In this document: positions 11,609 to 23,181 of the stretch, one piece after another
How positions within the stretch are numbered: position 1 is the stretch's first letter
Layout of the letters: the number at the start of each line of letters is the position of its first letter
Origin: Dysidea avara
Taxonomy: Eukaryota > Porifera > Demospongiae > Dictyoceratida > Dysideidae
Reading direction: 5' to 3'
Assembly (NCBI RefSeq): GCF_963678975.1
Contig: NC_089280.1
Span: 710,501 to 774,500 of the forward strand
Length of the DNA: 64,000 nucleotides
The notes under the pieces: model-generated
What the model saw: only the letters and a program-made list of their open reading frames with translations
Databases searched by the model: none
What the model was told of the DNA's origin: nothing
Position numbers and translations under genes: made by a program

Positions 11609-12156
11609 TGTGCTGACTGTTCTATTAGATTGTTTTGTCATTGTTGAATGATAATGTCCTTACTGACAGGATATGTGTAGTAGTTGTTTTGTTATTATGT
11701 GTGGTCAGTGTGTATGGATAATATAGTTTAGTGTACTGACTGTTCTATTAGAGTGTTTTGTCATTGTTAAATGTTAACGTCCTTACTGACAGGATATGTG
11801 TAGTAGTTGTTTTGTTATTATGTGTGGTCAGTGTGTATGGATAATATAGTTTAGTGTACTGACTGTTCTATTAGAGTGTTTTGTCATTGTTAAATGTTAA
11901 CGTCCTTACTGACAGGATATGTGTAGTAGTTGTTTTGTTAATATGTGTGGTCAGTGTGTATGGATAATATAGTTTAGTGTACTGACTGTTCTATTAGAGT
12001 GTTTTGTCATTGTTAAATAATAATGTCCTTACTGACAGGATATGTGTAATAGTTGTTTTGTTATTATGTGTGGTCAGTGTGTATGGATAATATAGTTTAG
12101 TGTACTGTGACTGTTCTATTAGAGTGTTTTGTTATTGTACTTACAGGATATGTGTA
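11609..12156. repeat. 123-bp tandem array, about 4.4 copies
   Basis: Unit starts lie at 11609, 11732, 11855, 11978 and 12101, exactly 123 bp apart. Landmarks in each unit are CTGACTGTTCTATTAGA, CCTTACTGACAGGATATGTG and GTGGTCAGTGTGTATGGATA. Units differ by a few substitutions. The last is cut short at about 12156. The array starts immediately after the TIR element. Confidence 0.92.
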
Positions 12157-12944
12157 GTATTTAATATCACGATATTCATGATGTCATGGGACTTATATCA
12201 CAGGCAACCATAGCTACAGTGTAGTTTGAGGCAGGTGGAACACTACAATTTTGTTGTAGTAACACAAGTAAGTCAGCCTGTACATCGCTCAGCTCCAGCT
12301 GTCACTACCATGTTTTTCTGCTGCCAAATACAGCAAAAGCTGTAGGCTCTATGGGCATTTCTGGAGCATAGTGATACTGTATATTAAATTTATTAGGTCC
12401 TGTGGAAGCGTTTTTAGTGTGTTTCTTCCCAGTGACTTAGATACAAGTCTTCAAAGAGCTTGTTTCACTCGAAAAAACTACTAAAAATTCAATAAAAGAT
12501 CTATACAACCAGTAACTTTAAAAATCACTTCCACAGTACCTAGATATTTTAGCTGTTTAGTCACTTGTGGTGAAATTATAAGGATTCAGTAATCTGTTAG
12601 TCTGGTTTTTGGTGGCACATTTTTATAAAACATTGCTCTATAGTGGACCACACACCCAAGAACAGTCATTGTTCTGCAGTATAAACAAACAAGCACAATT
12701 AGTTGTATTGCTAACACAACAGGTTGTGATACATTATTTATCCCTGTGTGGTTTAAAGCAGGTTTGTAATTTGTTCCGCCCACACATTTCAAACTATTCC
12801 ATAACCTTAAAATGAAGTGAATGTTTTCACATGACAAATTTTATTCAATCAATTTATAACAATGATTTGACAAAGTTGACATTTATTTCTGTTATACATC
12901 ACCACATGTTGCCAGAGACATATCCTCATATTTGCAAATAATTT
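12157..12944. other. No gene recognised
   Basis: Low-complexity AT-rich sequence with short frames only. It ends at the left breakpoint of the segmental duplication (12945). Confidence 0.4.
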
Positions 12945-13120
12945 GATTAATGGCAGCCATTAGGACTTTTGGTAATGAGCTGAAGTAAGTGTAACTCATG
13001 TGGTATGCATACTTGATCATTTGTGTAGTCCATACCATCTTTGCGTTGTATCTTTTGTCAAGCACATCCTGTGTATGTGTGCGTGCGTGCATGTGTGAGT
13101 GTGTGTGTGTGTACTATGTG

Positions 13121-13420
13121 AGGTAGCATAGCCAAGTGGCTGGAGCAGTGGCCTGGTGATCGAAAGGTTCCAACCAATTTGGTGTTGTTGTTGTTTCCTA
13201 AACTTTTTCACATTGCTCTAGTCTACCCAGCTGTATATTGGGGACCTGGTGGCTTGGTGTCATCTGTGGAAGCAGTCCACCCAGCTGTAGCATCAATGGG
13301 TATCTGGTGCTTACTGGGGAAGCAAATGCCCAATTGTCCTAGCTTGTCTCACTTTGTGGTGTTGGGGTTGTTGTGGAACTTCAGGTTCCATGACCTCTCT
13401 TACAATAAATATGATACTAT
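13121..13420 (+). repeat. tRNA-like SINE candidate (copy 1)
   Basis: The head AGGTAGCATAGCCAAGTGG has an A-box-like TAGCCAAGTGG. About 40 nt later GGTTCCAACC resembles a B box (consensus GGTTCGANTCC). The head therefore looks like a tRNA gene of the Leu/Ser type. An unrelated body with CCAGCTGTATATTGG and GGGGAAGCAAATGCCCAATTG follows. Further copies at 28.5 and 39.3 kb arise from the segmental duplication, so repetition alone does not prove a SINE. The 3' limit is approximate. Confidence 0.4.
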
Positions 13421-14947
13421 TTGTTTATATGTTTATGATACTAAATACATCCAATGGGTAGCTATAGTGCTGGACATCATTAGTTTCCAAAAGTTGCTTT
13501 CTGTGTATGTGATGTCATGACTTTATGTTTGGTCAATGTTAATGAAATTTGGACAGGTGGTGCATACAACCATTGTGGTTATACAAAGGAAGTTGAAGCC
13601 ATACCAATGTGAACTTTCCCGCAATGATGTAATACCTCATTACATCAGTGTTTTACATTCTTTACTTTTCCTACACACAGGTGCAAGCTACAAACCTGAA
13701 TTTTGGTGGGAAAGGAGTACTGTGATAGCTCTAACTTCTACAGAAGCAGATTTTTGAAATCATAATTTATTTCAATGTTATTATAAATTAAAGGATGACA
13801 AAAATTTATTTTTTCTCAGCCAACGGTTCAACAATGACAGTGACACTTGCTTGGTATACAAATATAATGAACCATGTACAGAAACAGATTTTCAATATGA
13901 GATTTAGTCAAGTTGCAGTTTTTTTTAAAAAAAAGAGGAACCAGCCTTAACCTTTAAAGCCACACAAAATTATTGAGGAATACGTGTTTATACCAAAATG
14001 GGCTTAGCTGTATTGCCAGGTTACTTGGTATTCCTAACTCTATTAGCCTAAAACCATCAAAAGAAAGTTTATTCATTGGGTTACTAAGGGAAGCCATTGT
14101 AACAACAGAGGCTGACTTGTTATAAAGTGATGAAGAATAACAACTGGTTTGATCGCAACGCCACATTCCCTGTTTTGTCTACCATGTTAATCAGCATTTG
14201 AATCACATGAACTGTATTATAGCCTTACTTGCCTATGGTTGGTGAGTCAGCCAATTGTTATTTGGAGTGAATAGGACCAACTAGCAATGAGTTACGGATC
14301 ATTTTCTAAAGGTATGTAAAGGATATGTGTGCTTATAAACTAGAATTTATTTTCTCAGTGTGTTTTGGTCCTCATGTTTTCACTGTAGGGTAAATGCTTA
14401 GGTATCGTTTAATCCTTATTAAGTCAGGAGTAAAATGACGTTTATTGCATAGTCGTAGGATAAACACTTTGAAAACTGCAGCTTTTTGTTTACAACCATG
14501 CACAACGGCCTATCAAGTTTTTTTCTAATGTAGCATTTTGCATTTTTGAAAAGTTCTGATGTCCAGCACTGTACCACGCTATGTAATAACCCTAGCTTAC
14601 TAGCTTGTAAATTTTAATTTTCCTTACACTTATAAAACAGTAGAAGCACTCACCCTTGTTTGTTTATTCTGAGATACCGGGACCACACGTTGTTTAGACC
14701 GAGGATGAACAGGAGATGGTAGACTGCTCCTCTGATCAGCCATCAATGTAGTATGCTACATGATTGTAGAATTACAATATGTGATATCATGGTAGAAGAA
14801 AATTAACAGTTTGGATTGATGTAATTATGTCAGGTGTAGGTGACCTCCTTTGTTTCCCTATTGTTTACTGTGATCCATAATTGAACTTACACTGTACACA
14901 CTGTTCTAAGCTTACCATTCCAATGGTGGTGTTCTACAATGACTCAA

Positions 14948-16848
14948 ATCATACAGTATGATAGTACTGTATAGTAGGAACCACAAAGGAGTAGGTGTGG
15001 CCCACGAAATAACATCTTCCAAAAACCATTCCTTGACGATGATGAGGCAGTGTTGGTTAGGTAAAACTAAGCCCAAACAAGCTTTCAGATTGACCTGAAA
15101 TGCTTGCTATGGAATTTAGAAATAACTAACAGAATTTTCTACTGACTAACTGACTGACTGACTGATTCCTTCAGACAAGTGTAGCTAGATAACTGCTAAG
15201 GCTACGGACTTGATTTTTTTCACTGTTCGATGCTGCTTTGGCCTGAGAGGTGCCTTTTTGGCATACCGCAGTACGTACAATGTATTTTTCATGGACTTAG
15301 CAGTGTCCTCCTTTGTGGCTCATTCATCTTTGCTGACAGGGAAAATGTCAATTTGATGGTAGCATGTGATGGCAACATGTGATGGCTTCCCTTCATACCG
15401 GAAATCGTCTGTATTTTTCATAGTGGCTATTTTGATTGCAGAGGTGCTTTTCGAACAGTTCTTGATTCGTACTGCTTTGTAAAAGGTTGAACATAGCCGT
15501 CACTTTTCAGACGATAATTGATGTAACTGGGGCACGTGGCACCATTTGTATCTTTCAGTATGCGTGGACTACAGAGGTGCTTTTCAAACAGTTCTTGATC
15601 CGAAGTGTTGTGTAATGGGGTGAACACAGCTGTCAGCGAAGCATAATGGATACTTTACTTTTCAGACATAGCTGTGGCGTGTGGTGCCATTCCAGATGCA
15701 GTATGTGTGGGTTCACCAGTCATAATAATTGTTTGCAAGAAAAGTTAATAAACAAGTATATACACAAAAACTTGGAATTTTCAACCCATAACACATCGAT
15801 AAAGGTACTGAAACAAGTTGGAGTAGTCCAAGATATTAAATCACAGTAAAACAATAAGAAGTGTTATATCCCTACTGTTCATTTCCGTTATGGTATCTTT
15901 AGCACAATAGGGATATAACACTTCTTATTGTTTTACTGTGTTTTAATGTATGAACTACTCCAACTTGTTTCAGTACTTTTATCGATATGATATGGTCCCT
16001 ACTCTAGTTGAAAATCTTAATTTTTTGTGTACTTGTTTATTGCCTTTTTATTATGAATGGTGAACCCACACATACCGCATCTGAAATGACACCACATGCC
16101 CAAGCTATATCAATTATCATCTGAAAAGTGAGGTATTCGTTGTCAGCTAAGTTCAACCCATTACACACAGCAGTACGAATCAAGAACTGTTCGAAAAGAA
16201 CCTCTACAATCCACACACACCGAAAGAATTGGTGCTGCGCACCCCAGTTATATCAATTATTGTCTGAAAAGTGAAGCATCCATTACGCTTTGTTGTCGGT
16301 TATGTTTAACCCATTACACAGCAGTACGGATGAAGAACTGTTCAAAAAGCACCTCTGCAATCAAAACAGCCACTATGAAAATAAGGATGATTTCCGTTAT
16401 GAAGAGAAGCCATCACATGCTACTGCCAAATCAACACTTCACTGTCAGCAAAGATGAATGGGACACAAAGGAGGACACTAGTAAGTCCATGAAAAATGCA
16501 TTGTACGTACTGTGGTTTGCCAAAAGTTATCTCTCGGGTTGAAGCAATGTCAAACAGTGAAAAATCTAGCTCGTAGCCTTAGCAGTTATCGAGTTACGCT
16601 TGTCGACAGTCAGTCAGACAGTTAGTCAGTAGAAAATTCCGTTAAATAAATTATTTTTAAAATTCCGTAGCTACTTGTTGAAAGCATTTTGAGTCGATCT
16701 GAAAGCTTGTTTGGGCTTATTTTTACCTAACCAATACTGCCTCATCATTGTCAGGAAAAATTGAGACTGGTTTTTGAGTGATGCTATTTTGTTGGCCATG
16801 CCTACTCCTTTGTGATCCCTACTATACACTACTATCATACTGTATGAT
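14948..16848. mobile_element. 1.9-kb foldback element (copy 1)
   Basis: The two ends read ATCATACAGTATGATAGTA and its reverse complement. Most of the left half is matched, diverged, by the reverse complement of the right half, so the whole element is a long imperfect palindrome. Its centre (about 15840-15950) is a near-perfect hairpin with arms like CACAGTAAAACAATAAGAAG. No transposase is visible. Paired short frames on both strands, such as one ending in GCGTGTGGTGCCATTCCAG-type sequence, reflect the symmetry. The same family recurs at 8.2, 30.4, 41.1, 55.9, 57.3 and 63.6 kb. Confidence 0.8.
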
Positions 16849-17143
16849 ACAATGTAGTGATGTGCGATATATCGAAAAAATATCAATTTCGCGATAATTT
16901 TGTCGATATCGTTATCGTATCGATTTTCGATACTGCTTTAGCAGATTTCGATATTTATCGAAAAGGTAATATTTTGCGATAATTATCGAAATATCGAAGA
17001 ATATTTCGATAAATCTACAGCATTTAGTGTGTGATTGCACAATCACGCTAGAAATGAAGGTTGTTTCTGTACTATCTAGCCACTTTAAAAACTTGTCTAC
17101 CAGTTTCCTAGGGTTTTATGCAGTAGTTTGTGTGTAAAGTATA

Positions 17144-17770
17144 CCCATCCAAAAACAGCTTATAGCTGTAAAAAAAGTGCGCGTCCAAGTAAAGCAGAGT
17201 TAACTGCGACAAAAAGTAATGATATCATAATGCGGCCATGTGCGAGGTGTGCAAGTTGTAAAATTAATATTAGCTAATCAGATAATACAATGTTATTGTT
17301 AAAGTGTTAATGAGAACTATGTGATGCTGCTAGTTTTTAAGTGTGTGAGCATCTTCATAAATGCCACATAAATTTAATTCTCAATAAAGCAATGTGTATA
17401 GATTCTCTGATAGTAATAAATAGTTTGAGTTTGGCCGCCTTTCCTTTGTTCGTAGCATTGCTGTATACAGGAAAGGCGGCCAAACTCAAACTATTTATTA
17501 CTATCAGAGAATCTATACACATTGCTTTATTGAGAATTAAATTTATGTGGCATTTATGAAGATGCTCACACACTTAAAAACTAGCAGCATCACATAGTTC
17601 TCATTAACACTTTAACAATAACATTGTATTATCTGATTAGCTAATATTAATTTTACAACTTGCACACCTCGCACATGGCCGCATTATGATATCATTACTT
17701 TTTGTCGCAGTTAACTCTGCTTTACTTGGACGCGCACTTTTTTTACAGCTATAAGCTGTTTTTGGATGGG
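17144..17770. repeat. Perfect 302-bp palindrome with a 23-nt spacer
   Basis: Left arm 17144-17445 and right arm 17469-17770 are reverse complements by reading, with no mismatch noticed. The spacer is 17446-17468. The same 35-residue peptide start (MCEHLHKCHINLIL) is therefore readable on both strands. The left arm begins exactly where homology to the uninterrupted MITE copies stops. Confidence 0.93.
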
Positions 17771-17895
17771 ATTTCAATACTTTTTGTTAGAATAAGCAAT
17801 GTACTGTTGATAACAGTAGGTGAGTTTCCATGGTTTTGACAGAAACCCCAGATTACAGTGACAGAATATTAAAATATAACTGTAATTTTAGTGGC

Positions 17896-18085
17896 CAGGG
17901 CCGCCCACATTGGGGGTAACTGGGATATTTTGCCCCCTACCACAGCCCGAAAGGGGCCACTTGAATACCTATTTAAAGAATGATCGATATACTCTAATAG
18001 AGCAGTCAGGATCTAGACCCTTCCTTGCCCCTGGGCCCCTCTTTAACTCTTTTCCCTGGGCCCTCTAATTCTCAGGACGGCCCTG
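17896..18085. mobile_element. 190-bp hAT-type MITE (CAGGGCCG termini)
   Basis: The ends are CAGGGCCGCCCA and GGACGGCCCTG, inverted. It is flanked by the 8-bp direct repeat TTAGTGGC (17888-17895 and 18086-18093), which is the hAT target-duplication length. There is no coding capacity. Confidence 0.85.
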
Positions 18086-19687
18086 TTAGTGGCATGCAAC
18101 TGCAGTCAACTAACACCCATTTTAACTATTAAACCCTTAACAACGCTTTGCCTTTCATCTTGTACTGCATTGAAACGATCAAAATACTCTATTAGAGCAG
18201 TCACAAAACAGCTGTAACACAGCAATCAATATTTAGCATAGTTACAACTTTTGCTTAGCATCGGATTGTATAGTTTAAATTACTAGCTACTTACAGACTT
18301 TACAATATAAAAATATGTCACTTGTAGAAATGTGACTGTTCTATTAGAGTATCTCGATCTACTTCAAGTATTGACTAATTCAAGTGAAGAAGCTACGCCC
18401 CTGCCAAGAGATCTTGTGAAATGAAATGAGAATAGTAAAGAAAAGACAAGTATGTACAGAGACAATAGAGGTGCGCGTAATTATGTCCTGTTGTAAATAA
18501 ACGCCTTTAAAATTTATATTACTACTAAATAAATGCACCAGAATAGGTTTGTGTGGCTGTTGTCTCCAAGGTTGTCTCATTACTTGTCTTTTCATGTTGA
18601 AGGGATTTAGTCGCAATTGGTGAGTTTAACTATACATGTATTTGTGTTGTAAAACTTAATTGTAGAAAGGCGATTAGCACATATCATGATAAACATGTAT
18701 TTGTCACAGTAGAGTCTCTCACGAAGTCACGATTATTACGAGACATTGGACCAGGGTAAAAATTTACTGCTATATTTAGAGGTTGTAGCGTTTGTATATC
18801 TTAGTATGTTAATAAATAATCCCCCATGATCACTAATCACTAATAGTACAGTGAAAACTGGTCATTATTCAGGCCGTAGGGACAAAATTTTCTGACCTTG
18901 CCTTTTAAAGAGGTGGCTGCATTATGCGGCCTTAAAAAAAGGTAAGAAGCATGCTGTTCTAACTGGCTATGGAGATGGATTTAGTGTATGACAGCATATG
19001 AGACAGTGAGTGTTGGTAGCAAGGGGGCAGCCAATCTGTTAGAGCACCAAAAGCACTGCTTCAGACATAGGCAGTTGACTGTCAGCCCCAAGTGTAAAAA
19101 GTTTCACTATTGGTCCTTATAAGTTCCTGATGAAGTCATTATCCATAAGATATATTTTTCAGAGTATCCATTTCAGTTCTACAATATAGTAGCCAAGCAT
19201 AAGATGAACATAACACAGCATTCCAGTAGTTTAGTGGTGACCACAACACTGCCTGAGTTAAACTGTGGTGAGATTTGAGACTACCAGAAGCCCTGGAATG
19301 TCTTCAACACATGAAATACCAAATATCTAATGCCTGGCTTTCATCCACAGTGGACCTGTCTTGGTGGCCACTTGTACAGAAGGGAAACAGCTGCCACACA
19401 GTCTTGCGAGCGAAACAGCTAGTTGCCACACCCCTTAATTATCAATTTGTAAAATCTTTAGCAAAATTGTGTGTGCGAGCAAGTGCGATGTGGCAGTGCC
19501 GTGTATATGGTTGCTGCCTAGCAGTGACACATCATGAGTATTGAAGTCACAATGCATTACTGTATCATCCATCTAAATACAATCTCTGAATGTGTCATTT
19601 TGTGTAGAGAGCAATCTTCCTGACCTGCAGGTTTCAGTGTATATTGGTAACCATTAATATTGTTCGCAATATTGTGAACTATATGTA

Positions 19688-19864
19688 CAATGAAACCTCA
19701 CTTAGTGGCCACCTCTTTAATAAGACCACCTCATTATATTGGCCACCTCTAGTAGGTCCCAAATATAGCTAAGCATTACTTATGACCTCATTAATAAGGC
19801 CACCTTGTTATTCAGGCCAAATTTTTTGGTCCCACAGCCTGCCATATTAATGAGGTTTCATTGT
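19688..19864. mobile_element. 177-bp Tc1/mariner- or pogo-like MITE
   Basis: The ends CAATGAAACCTCA and TGAGGTTTCATTG are inverted and lie between TA dinucleotides. The interior repeats GGCCACCT phrases. Related degenerate sequence lies at about 18,850-18,935 and at 26,805-26,955 and its duplicate. Confidence 0.75.
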
Positions 19865-22315
19865 ACTTATGTGAATTATTATTTTTCGTAACTTTTCTTC
19901 AGGTTTACTGATGGGCACTATGAAGCATTGTTGACTGGTACGTGTATAATGTGGTGACTTGAAATTCTAAAACAGTACGTAGCATGTCTTGTATGTACAT
20001 GTAATGTGTTGTAATGTGTCCACACATCCACACATCTTAGAAATAAATATAATTGTATTCTCTATAAATAGTCAGTTCCATTGTGCCACTGGGTCATAAG
20101 TTGGTTGAGTATGGATCATCCAGGGCACTTGAGTCACATTTTGTCCTGGCCAAGTGGATCTCATCCACTGACAGAAGATACAGGATCAGATCACGTGTAT
20201 AAATTACGGTGGAACTTGTTTATTGCCACCTTCACTCATTCAGCAGGTAACAGTGTATAAATTCTCAATTGGAATTGGCTTTTCAAGAGTGGTTGTCTTT
20301 CTATACTAGTGGCCATTAAGACAGGTTGTACTGATAGAGTGTACATACTAGAGATGCAACAATATCCTCTACTTAGTGTCGTTTGATAGTGATGCAATGG
20401 AGACTATGTATTATTGCATTTAAATACTATACTATTATATTGCAACTCTAGCACGTATTTATAACAGGAATGTTTGTTAACCGTTTAGACATGCTGGAGC
20501 CACACCCACTCATCTGGATTCTACAAATGAAGTCATACCAACTTGTTGTCATCATACTTACTCGTTACTCCCTTGGATGAATATACATGCCGTCATGTGA
20601 GACTTGCTACCATGGCGGGCCACTGGAAAACATTTGCATAGCAGTTATATTACAGTCATTATTGTACAATTCTTACATTATTGTTGTGAAAAGTGTTTGG
20701 TATTCATGTGTCTCCTCTGTATGTTGTAATGGCATGTGTAATTTTGTGTGGGGGTGCTATAAAATGCAATAATGCATGGTGACAATTGTATTAGGCGATT
20801 TTGCACACTTCCTTTTAAGCTAGCTACGTGTGCTAATTACTCACAGCTTGTGTCAACAACTGGTAACCGCAGTTGTACTCTTGTGTCATTCTTTAAGCCG
20901 CGCCCTTAGAGGACAAATTATGTGGGGGCGACTAATTTCAAAACGAAGGATGGTATGCAGCACCATAGATTATATCTATGGACTATAATCGGCTATGGCA
21001 GCACACTTCTTGGTGGCTATATGTACTGATTAACTACATAGAGCGCCAGTTCATCAATACCCAGTGACCGCCATTATGCTCTGCGTCATTATTTAAATTC
21101 CGAGTAAAATTCTTAGAGAGCAAATGACGTGGGGGCAACTAAATTCAAATTTCAAACTAGCCATTCTCGAAAACAAATGTTTCAATCTGAACGAAACTTT
21201 TAGAACAGTTTAAAGACACATTGCCCTACATGCCAAGCGAGTATTGCGGAAAACAACAATCTGAGATTGTATTTGGCCTCTAGGTCGACTGAGGACGACT
21301 GAAACTTCGTTTGGTACTGAAATCACGACTGTAGGGTAATCATGTATGGTGAAATCGATGATATGAATCTTGAGGTGATTGAGTGAATACTGAAGCGATA
21401 ACAGGGCGATCAATGTTCGGAATGCACAAAGGAACGCAAGGCATACACCTGCGGTTGCGTCTAACCGCATGCGATAAAAAAAAAAATGAAACTTCACCTT
21501 TGATGTCGGCAACCTCGATCACGAAACAATCGGCATGGATTTGCTTTACTGCTTGTGTGGTAGTTACTAGTGACACGATGAGTTCAACTCCAGAGTTTCA
21601 GAGGGATAGCGTAAGTGACGGGTGGATTACAGGAAGGCCGAATTTGACAAACGTTCGTTCTTGTAAAATCCTCACGTAGTGGTCGCGTCATTTATTGTCT
21701 GCGGCGCGTTTCTGCTTTACTGGCCGCGCGACTCACTACCGTGAGTCTTGATTTCAAGCATATTTATAAGTATCGGCCGCCCACGCAATTACACCACCCA
21801 CACAATTAAAAATTATCGAAAATCGTATCGAAATTTCGATATTTACCCCAATATCGTATCGATAACATATCGAAATAAAAATCCTGATATCGCACACCAC
21901 TACTGACCACACAAGGTTGGGGGTGATAAGCTGCTTAATTGGTACAAACTGGGAATGCAACAATATGAGTAAACACCATATTGTGTGATGTGTTTTATAA
22001 TATTTCTGTATTGTAATATTTGAATTATATACCAGTGTAATATACCCATATCTATATGCTGAGATACAGCTCAAAACGACAGATACCAAATCTATTTAGA
22101 AGTATTCTACAACATTATTTGTTCAGCATATAGCATCTGGTTACCAATACGTGACTTTGAAATCTTTTTTGATCCCACCCACCAATAGGGTGACAGCTGA
22201 ATGCATTGTCCACAAGCCACAGCCCCACAATACAGCAATAGCCATATCGTATTGTATTGTGGTAGAAAATATTGCAATATATCGATATGTTGAAGCTAGT
22301 ATTGCCCTATCACAG

Positions 22316-22900
22316 ACCCTGGATGAATTGGAGTTGGAGCTAGATGAGGATCATGATGGCACAGTCTCTTGGCCAGAGTTTCAAAAGGTTTGTGTTGATA
22401 TTTTACATATGAATTTTCTTTACAGTGTATGTCTATCTATGCATAGTACACTACGCACATAACACATACTTTGTCCATGCACACACAAAGAAATTCTGCT
22501 GCAAGGCCATATCTACCCAATAAAAACACTGGGCCACTGTGCACCACTCGGGTAGTGAGAGTCAGTGCAGGTAAAACCACTGGGGCAGGAGTAGTACGTA
22601 CCTGTAGGAGGCTGTAAAACCTTTTGAATCTACATGCAGCCATGTTCATACATATCTACGTATGTTGCATACAGTATGTACAGCTCACGTACATTGTACA
22701 TATATCCTCCATGATTTATTATTATTTTCTTATTCCAGCTGTTTTCTGATCCCAAAGAAGAACAGAACATTACTGACACTACAGCAGAACTAACAACTAA
22801 TCATATGATATTCTACACAGCAGTGGTTGTCATGACAACGCTCATAAGCAGCTGGTACTTCTATTACTCAACCAGGGATTGTCGTGGAAACAGCATGTAA
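22316..22900 (+). CDS. EF-hand / single-pass membrane protein, last two exons (copy 1)
   Basis: Exon 22316-22387 follows a CCTATCACAG acceptor and ends at AAAAG|GTTTGT. It is 24 codons and contains a canonical EF-hand loop, DEDHDGTVSWPE, with acidic residues at loop positions 1, 3, 5 and 12 and glycine at 6. Exon 22739-22900 follows TATTCCAG. It encodes an acidic stretch, then a hydrophobic segment (MIFYTAVVVMTTLISSWYFYY) that should cross the membrane, a short basic tail and a TAA. Both joins are phase 0. The likely product is a calcium-binding, tail-anchored or type-I membrane protein. Upstream exons are missing from the duplicated unit, so this is a 3' gene fragment unless it continues left of the MITE. 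The family is not identified. Confidence 0.65.
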
Positions 22901-23181
22901 TGAGTAGCTTACGTTGTGAGTGTGTAACGACGAAATATTTGCCTAGCTGAGTGCTATGTATATACTTGTAGGAAGACACTTTGCACTAGTCATTGACCAA
23001 TGGTCCCATTTGAGAAATTGTACTACACTACACCCTACATCTAATGCAGGCACTACCTAGTATTTTTTAAAATTACCTTGCAGTTTATACATACAGTAGG
23101 TTGTTTTAGTTTGTAGATAATTGCTTGCAAAGCAAGGGAAGTTGTTGACAATAGCTCAATCTCTGCTTGTTTCACTTCTAG

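Larger units (their letters stand above)
12945..16854. repeat. Segmental duplication, copy 1 of the SINE/foldback block
   Basis: From 12945 the sequence is nearly identical to 28369 onward and 39154 onward. The left edge falls inside the last UBE4 exon seen in the other copies: only the final stretch of that exon (from GATTAATGGCAGCC) is present here. The right edge is the hAT MITE that begins at 16855. Spacing to copy 2 is about 15,416 bp, because copy 1 of the unit contains an extra 4.6 kb. Confidence 0.9.
17144..21750. other. 4.6-kb sequence present only in the first MITE copy
   Basis: The other MITE copies (32,273; 43,054; 49,429) pass directly from AAAGTATA-type sequence to TTTCAAGCATATT. 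Here about 4,607 bp lie between. There is no obvious target duplication, at most one shared base. The content is the palindrome, two small MITEs (17,896 and 19,688) and otherwise unassigned sequence. Two related blocks near 20,880 and 21,085 both contain a GTGGGGGC-ACTAA phrase. A plus-strand ATG at 21,577 followed by a GTAAGT donor (21,613) could be a first exon. No transposase is recognised. Confidence 0.6.
16855..21902. mobile_element. hAT-type MITE, copy 1, carrying a 4.6-kb insert
   Basis: The termini are TAGTGATGTGCGATATATCG on the left and ATCGCACACCACTA on the right. The interior is rich in ATCGATA-like words. The flanks do not match (ATACAATG left, CTGACCAC right), unlike the copy at 43,054. 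Relative to that element's other three copies, 17144-21750 is additional sequence. Confidence 0.8.

Noticed and set aside
11056..11651. Frames with FAIEF and NSIAN repeats
   Set aside because: By-product of the 21-bp arrays of the TIR element; no start context, no splice sites, present on both strands.
11609..12156. CRISPR-like array
   Set aside because: The whole 123-bp unit repeats, so there are no unique spacers. It is an ordinary tandem satellite in an animal genome.
13121..13200. Functional tRNA gene
   Set aside because: It has A- and B-box-like words, but the second half does not fold into anticodon, T and acceptor arms. At most a SINE head.
13179..13757. ORFs beginning MVLLLFPKLF and MLMKFGQVV, repeated in the three blocks
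   Set aside because: They overlap the SINE-like element and occur three times only through the segmental duplication. No domain or splice structure.
17341..17573. Two proteins starting with the same residues on opposite strands
   Set aside because: Produced by the 302-bp palindrome; not separate genes.
21210..21679. Overlapping frames of 78-100 codons on both strands
   Set aside because: Neither strand has a recognisable domain. The plus-strand ATG/donor pair inside is kept only as a weak exon candidate.
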